From Sisyra terminalis (taxonomy: Eukaryota; Arthropoda; Insecta; Neuroptera; Sisyridae), in NCBI GenBank assembly GCA_958496175.1, contig OY292276.1:36848449-36912448 (forward strand): DNA of 64,000 bases. The letters run 5' to 3'. Positions 50,473-64,000 of the stretch are shown here, in pieces (the stretch's first letter is position 1; each line of letters opens with the position of its first letter). The position numbers and the translations under genes were made by a program. Below the pieces are notes generated by a model, which worked only from the letters and a program-made list of their open reading frames with translations, ran no database searches and was not told where the DNA came from.

Positions 50473-50541
50473 GGAAAGCGACCTGCCTTTCACGTACTAT
50501 TCGATTGTCCAGCTATGGCTCAAAGCCAGAAGTCAAAATAA
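50473..50541 (+). pseudogene. Possible non-LTR retrotransposon ORF2 C-terminal relic
   Basis: One frame reads GKRPAFHVLFDCPAMAQSQ before a stop. HVLFDCP followed by a small residue is typical of the region after the RNase H or near the C-terminal end of jockey/R1-like ORF2 proteins. Only about 22 codons are readable and the flanks are decayed, so chance resemblance cannot be excluded. Confidence 0.25.
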
Positions 50542-50981
50542 AGAGCACTATTATTACTTAAGGCTGAATTTATAGTAGAAGAATATTAATACCTATACAC
50601 TATTATTAGACTAGTAATAATTAGGTATTACCATTATTGTTATTCTTAAAATAATAAATTCAAACAACTACCCATAGAAAATCAAAACTTAACGGAACTT
50701 CTAATATTTGATAGATTTATATTTAAAAACCCTCATAGTAAATTTAAAACAATTTTAATAATTTTATATATTTTTTCTATTAGTATCTTAATTGCTTCAA
50801 AAAACCAATACAATTGTTATCATATACAGTTTTGGGATTGGAATTATCACAACTACGATCATTGTCAATAATCACTAGACATTACATTACCTTCTGGATG
50901 ACCTTTACAACTTACAATTTACAGATTAAAATTGATTGATAAAAAATTAATTTTTTCGCACATGAAACAGTGTCTAAAATT

Positions 50982-51116
50982 GGCTCATGTCCCTTTTACA
51001 TGCATCAAATGTGGCGACGCTGCATTATCTACTTTGTTTTTATTCTGTTCGCGGTTTTTTGCTACTCTCATTCAAATTGAATCTCTTTGAATTCTCCTCT
51101 AAAAAGGACATGAGCC
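50982..51116. repeat. 135-bp inverted-repeat element
   Basis: The ends GGCTCATGTCCCTTTT and AAAAAGGACATGAGCC are inverted copies of each other. The same right end closes a fragment at 44694-44763. The interior shares GTTTTTA and CGCG phrases with the 49-kb palindrome, suggesting related MITE subfamilies. Confidence 0.5.
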
Positions 51117-52502
51117 TCTTAATACTTGTTTGTTAACAATCAGCTAATAAATAATAAATGTACAGACTATTAACTTTTTTTGGAAATGTATTAATAGAGA
51201 AAATCTTATCTGGTGAATGTGATATGTCTGGTAGAATCAGTAGAATCCAGCAAAATAGCTAAACCAAACTTAGCTTTATCACTACTATTTTCAGATGGCA
51301 CACATGTTACATTTTAGTCACGTAGTCACATTTTTGGCTAGAAACCAGCGACTAGCGATTGCATAAAAATGCACCTTTTAGGTAAACACATTGTATATTA
51401 GCTGTTGGTAGTTACAAAGTAAAAGGTTGTGAGTTAATAAGTGTTAAAGCTGAGAGAAACTACCAATCCTTTTTCATCCATTAGGATTGCAAATTGAAGA
51501 AAAAAACATTATATTAGAACGTTTTTATTCCCATTTAGTTTGCAAAAATAATGATGCTAGTTTTATCGGTTTGCCTAAAATAAGTATAAGTTTGCCATTT
51601 TTGATCGATAATTTTGGATTTTTTTCGCTAAAGTTTAAATTACCAACGTACTACTTTTGTCACTGAAGCCAAAGGTATACTAAACCTAATGGGAATAATG
51701 TATCTACTGGTATCTACAAACTAAAATTGAATAAACCAAATCAGATCAGTAGATTTCAATTGATCGATTCTTAAATGGAAAGACACAGAGAGGATTTTAA
51801 ATATATAAGAGATGGGAGTAATTAAATTACCCTACAGTAGTATTTTATCATCTTGCAAAAGAGTTATAATTATTTCAAGGCTAGATAATTGGTAACTAAA
51901 TGTATAATAAGTCATATGTTTATAGATAAAGAGTAAAGATTAGTCAGTGTCGTCAGTGTATAGGCACTTGTAAGGGCCCAGTAAATATGAAGAAAAAAGT
52001 TATACTTAGAGTAAATATTTTAACCCTGAGTTATTTTTCACAAAATAAATTTATTATATTAATTAATACTATCCACTTTATTATAATAATTAAAGTTATG
52101 TAAATTGAATGAAAAACCGAAAAACTATTAATATAAAAAAATATTTATTGTTTTGCAGATGGTGAAAAGTAAGATTAATGCTTGCTGAAATAAAAATAAA
52201 CATAGAAATGATAATAGTAATTTTTTATCTTTAAGGTAATCTTACAATCATTAAAATGATTCAATGCGACTACTTACTGATAGTGTTGTAGACGCCTTTG
52301 AACATACTTGATTGATAAATAATAAGTTTTATTTGAAAATTCCTGGGGGCTTTAATCTCAATAAAAAAATAAATAAATAAATTGAAAAGAAGGAGTAGGA
52401 AAATTTAATTAATTGTAAAATAATTGTTAAAATAAATACATCACAACCTTGTAACATTGTGCAATAATCTCAATTATTCAGTTTTCGAATGACAATAGTA
52501 AG

Positions 52503-60935
<8,433 letters not shown>

Positions 60936-61012
60936 AATTATTTATTAATTTATATTTTGTTTTGATCTCTCTAATGGTCATCTAGATTGATCTAGGTGCT
61001 GATGATACCTAA

Positions 61013-61018
61013 AATAAA
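61013..61018 (+). terminator. Poly(A) signal of MRP
   Basis: AATAAA 78 nt after the MRP stop codon and 174 nt before the start of the next gene. Confidence 0.55.
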
Positions 61019-61191
61019 TATACAAATCTGCGCTTTGTGTTTAGTTTTGTTTTATTTTACCACGTTGATTTGAATTTATTTTCTAGATACAAAATCTTTT
61101 AAATATTAATTCAGATTTCTTATATCACCAACAGTTCTTAAAAAAATATATTGCATATTTTATTTCTGAGATTGTTGTATAAATACGAAAA

Positions 61192-62905
61192 ATGAATAAG
61201 AAAATGACTGTCAAAATGGCATATATGGTAAAATAGAATCTGTGAACGGTAATTGATGTAATATAACTTAAATTTTTCAATTTGTTTAGACTCCTGAGGA
61301 GCGTTTGGAGCGAAGGCTTCGTGTAAAACGCTATTTTGTTCATTTGGTGTACAGAGTTATTAATAATAAATATTGGCTGAATGATGTGGAAGATACTGAA
61401 ATAACGGATGATGTTAATAAAAATTTGGCAATTTTGAAACGAAAAAAAACGGAAAATTTTTTCACACTACTTGTTAGAATGAGATTCCCTATAAAAATTT
61501 AAGCTAAAACAATATTTGTAGGATAAAAAAATATTGAATTTAAATCCAAAATATCGAAACGACGAAGAGAAACTCCGATTACGAGAATTAATAGACATGA
61601 TACGATGTTTCAAAGAGTATCCTCCACACGTAAAACAAGGTTTAAGTGAGTGTTGTCGTTTTGCTTATTTTCCTCCTCATCGCACAATATTTCGACAAGG
61701 ACATCCTGCTGAAGCCTTATATGTAATAGTGACTGGTGAAGTAAGTGTTTTAGGACAAGAAATAGATCCTATAACGGAAGAAATGAAATATAGGGTCACT
61801 GCAATTTTAATCTCAGGCAACATGGTTGGAAGTGGTTCATTGATGTATAATACTAAAAGGTCCCAAACAGTTATAACAAATGGTATCATATATAAAAAAT
61901 AGGTATCTTTAAATAATAAAAATAATAAGAAGATTCTTAGATCACACACAATTTTTGGTTGTAACGAAAGAGGATTTCAATGCCGTTCTTCGTTCAACAG
62001 TTCAAGAACAATGGGATGAAATAACCAAATATATGCAGAACCATCGATTGTTTTCAGATTGGAATTATAAACTAGTAAAGAGAGCATGTATGCTCTCAAG
62101 TATTAAAAAGTTTAATCGAGATGAAGAAATTGTAAACTACTTGCAAGGATCGCCGTATTATTCATATATAATACTGGAAGGTTGCTGTCGTGTTCTAGAG
62201 CATATGCTACTTCAACGAGTAGGAAAACAGTACAAACTTTACTGGGATCCTCAAAAAAGGTATTTAATTATCAAATCTTTCTTCATGGGAGAATCAAATA
62301 AGGAAATTTCACCAAATAACAATATGGCTTAATTATTTTAACTTAAAGAAAATGATAAAATTTTAAAATTAAAATAGTTCCAGAAAATATAATATTATTT
62401 AGCGCATTATAAGTCAAACTTTATTTTTAAACTATTAAAACATTACAGTGTTAAAAAGAAAAAAAATAATGCTGAACATGTGTTTGTTGTAAAAAACGAG
62501 GAAGCTTCAGGCAAAGTGGATGAAATTCCTTCACAACTTCCAGAGAATGTTAGTGTTTATGTTTTGGAAGTATGTCAATTACGAGCTGGAGTTGCATTCG
62601 GATTCAGTGAAAATATGGATAATCGTCGAATAATGGCTATGTCTGAAACGGTGAAATGCTTGTGCATACCACGATGTTGGGTCACAATGCAAAACAGTGA
62701 TAATCGTTGGTTGCAATATTCAATATTTTTAAATAGAACCGTACCTAATTCAGAAGAAGTCCTTAAATCGTTCAATATTCAACGTCGTTGGCAACAGTAT
62801 AAGAAGTCACTTGCCAATGAAATTTTAAAAAAAAGGAAATATAGTAGTGGAACACTTATTGACGATATTCCATTGTCCTTACGAATTAAACATCAAGATA
62901 TTTAA
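61192..62905 (+). CDS. Cyclic nucleotide-binding-domain protein, CNBD2-like
   Basis: Exons 61192-61227, 61290-61472, 61522-61882, 61941-62259 and 62449-62905 give about 451 residues with consistent phases. The small first exon (MNKKMTVKMAYM) is inferred: it has an ATG, a GTAAAA donor and matching phase, and is the least certain part. A cNMP-binding fold at ~113-205 includes RTIFRQGHPAEALYVIVTGE, and a second, degenerate fold follows (EEIVNYLQGSPYYSYIILEG, ~240 onward). The phosphate-binding cassette reads GNMVGSGSLMYNTKRSQT: the Arg is present but the usual FGE glutamate is missing, so binding of cAMP or cGMP is doubtful. Vertebrate CNBD2 is a sperm protein; a similar role here is only a guess. 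Introns of 49-62 bp are very short. It lies 256 bp behind MRP on the same strand. Confidence 0.8.
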
Positions 62906-63847
62906 GTAATGATTTTATTAGCTAAATGGTGTAATTAACTGCCGTTAAAACTATCCAAAAAAATATTTAGGTAATGAATATTTGAGAAATGTAGAAAAAG
63001 TTTTATTGTATGCATAGGTTACAAGGGTTACAATATTAAATCAATAAAATATATAAAACAGTGTTATTTTGAATCATTATGAAATTACTCTACTTTGCAA
63101 ATGCAAAATCTAGTTATTAAGTATTACCTATTTCAGGCATAAAACCAGTGGTGGATTTACAAACTTGCCGTCAGTTGACTATTCAATTTTTGCCGCCCCT
63201 ACTGACCTCTAAAGTTCGATACCCTATTTTGCAATCATATTAATTACATTTATTCTGCCAATGGAATCGCCATTTGTGCTCTATCGCCTTTATTATATCA
63301 ACTTTTTCTGTGAATAGCAAATTTTTAGGCTAAATTTGCCGCTCTAAGCTTCAGCCTGCTGGTAATCTGCCACTGCATATAACGAATAACTACATTATTT
63401 ATTTTCGTACACTATTTAAGGATATTAACTTGCACTATTCCTTTAAGTCCCTTCTTAACAATTTCGACTATTTAGTCTTAAACATCAGATATATAAAATT
63501 ATTGATAAGTTATTTAAAGACAAGTGTTAACTGGTGTTAACCATTTATTGTCAATTCTATTAATTTAATTTAAAAAAAATACATGTTTAATTAAGTAAAG
63601 GCAACTAGGAAGTAGTTATTATTTGATGAAATGCAGAATACGAAAAATGTATGATAAAAACCCTTTATGTTATTAAATTTTTCTCAATCAATTAATAAGC
63701 ATATTTTATTATAGTAATTAGTTATATCATCTGTAATTTAGAAGTAGTATTTTGTGCAGCATAAACTGCAAGCTGTAGTAGCTTTAGTTTCATTTTGAAG
63801 CTCTAAGAAATAAGTTATGATAGGTATTTTTTAATGGTTCTATAATG
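62906..63847. other. 3' flank of the CNBD2-like gene
   Basis: Contains the poly(A) signal at 63043-63048 and otherwise AT-rich sequence. A slightly GC-richer patch at ~63140-63380 (CTTGCCGTCAGTTGAC, TTGCCGCTCTAAGC) may be an old repeat, but I cannot assign it. Confidence 0.35.
63043..63048 (+). terminator. Poly(A) signal of the CNBD2-like gene
   Basis: AATAAA 138 nt after the stop codon at 62905. Confidence 0.5.
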
Positions 63848-64000
63848 TAGCTCACAAGAAAATTCCTCACAAAAAGTTACGCAGTAGCATTAACGAAATT
63901 AACAGAAATTAACGCACAATGATATATCCTCACATGGAAATTAACCCACAAGGAAAAAAAAATTTAATTAGTTTTTAGCATTGTAATACATTACTAACTT
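63848..64000. repeat. End of a second copy of the 44-kb MITE family, cut by the window edge
   Basis: GCTCACAAGAAAATTCCTCA, GCACAATGATATATCCTCAC and a following purine run match the arms of the element at 44054-44937. This copy has an extra internal stretch with repeated TTAACG/TTAACAG. Its other end lies beyond the window. Confidence 0.5.

Larger units (their letters stand above)
47335..52502. other. Divergent intergenic region between DENND5 and MRP
   Basis: Over 5 kb without a supportable gene. It contains the DENND5 5' region, an LTR-like T-rich stretch at ~48700-48990, a 215-bp palindromic repeat (49035-49249), a short peptide relic of a retroelement (50473-50541) and a 135-bp inverted-repeat element (50982-51116). 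A TCAGTT initiator-like motif lies at ~52478, 25 nt before the MRP start codon. The 67-codon minus-strand frame at 48345-48548 has no domain. Confidence 0.45.

Overview
The window is insect nuclear DNA. It is strongly AT-rich, its genes are split by GT-AG introns, it carries many short non-autonomous transposons, and its proteins are animal ones (Tec kinase, Caprin, DENND5, MRP/ABCC). No bacterial, phage or viral gene is visible. The order of insect is not settled from sequence alone. I traced exons by eye and checked that phases close across every junction. Nine protein genes result, all with apparently complete coding regions.

Layout. 3538-12713 (-): Btk29A/Tec-family tyrosine kinase with PH, BTK zinc, SH3, SH2 and kinase domains. 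It has a candidate second start exon for a PH-less isoform and an in-frame 86-codon extension after its UGA stop. 14036-15117 (-): ribosomal protein RpL27A, with a box C/D snoRNA candidate in its last intron. 15416-16301 (-): splicing factor SF3A2. 16729-17076 (+): copper chaperone Atox1, divergent from SF3A2. 19329-21296 (-): Caprin. 25965-33417 (-): a QSER1/PRR12-like nuclear protein with a DUF4211-type C-terminus. 38806-47334 (-): DENND5 (tripartite DENN, RUN, PLAT, RUN). 52503-60935 (+): full-length MRP/ABCC transporter. 61192-62905 (+): a cyclic-nucleotide-binding-fold protein lying 256 bp behind the transporter.

The genes do not form one pathway. The block 14-21 kb is a compact cluster of housekeeping genes (translation, splicing, copper handling, RNP control). 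The flanking genes are larger, with multi-kilobase introns and gaps filled by inverted-repeat elements. Several of these are well preserved: a young fold-back of about 856 bp and an 884-bp element share one DENND5 intron, a 634-bp palindromic element lies in an MRP intron, and a 1.5-kb element with a possible CATA target duplication lies in a Btk29A intron. Short palindromic repeats recur at 23, 44.7, 49 and 51 kb.

Most worth checking: the snoRNA candidate, whose guide matches the universally conserved 3' end of 18S rRNA; the Btk29A stop-codon extension, which carries a hydrophobic segment; the Btk29A internal start; and a phase-preserving 204-nt cassette exon inside the DUF4211 domain.
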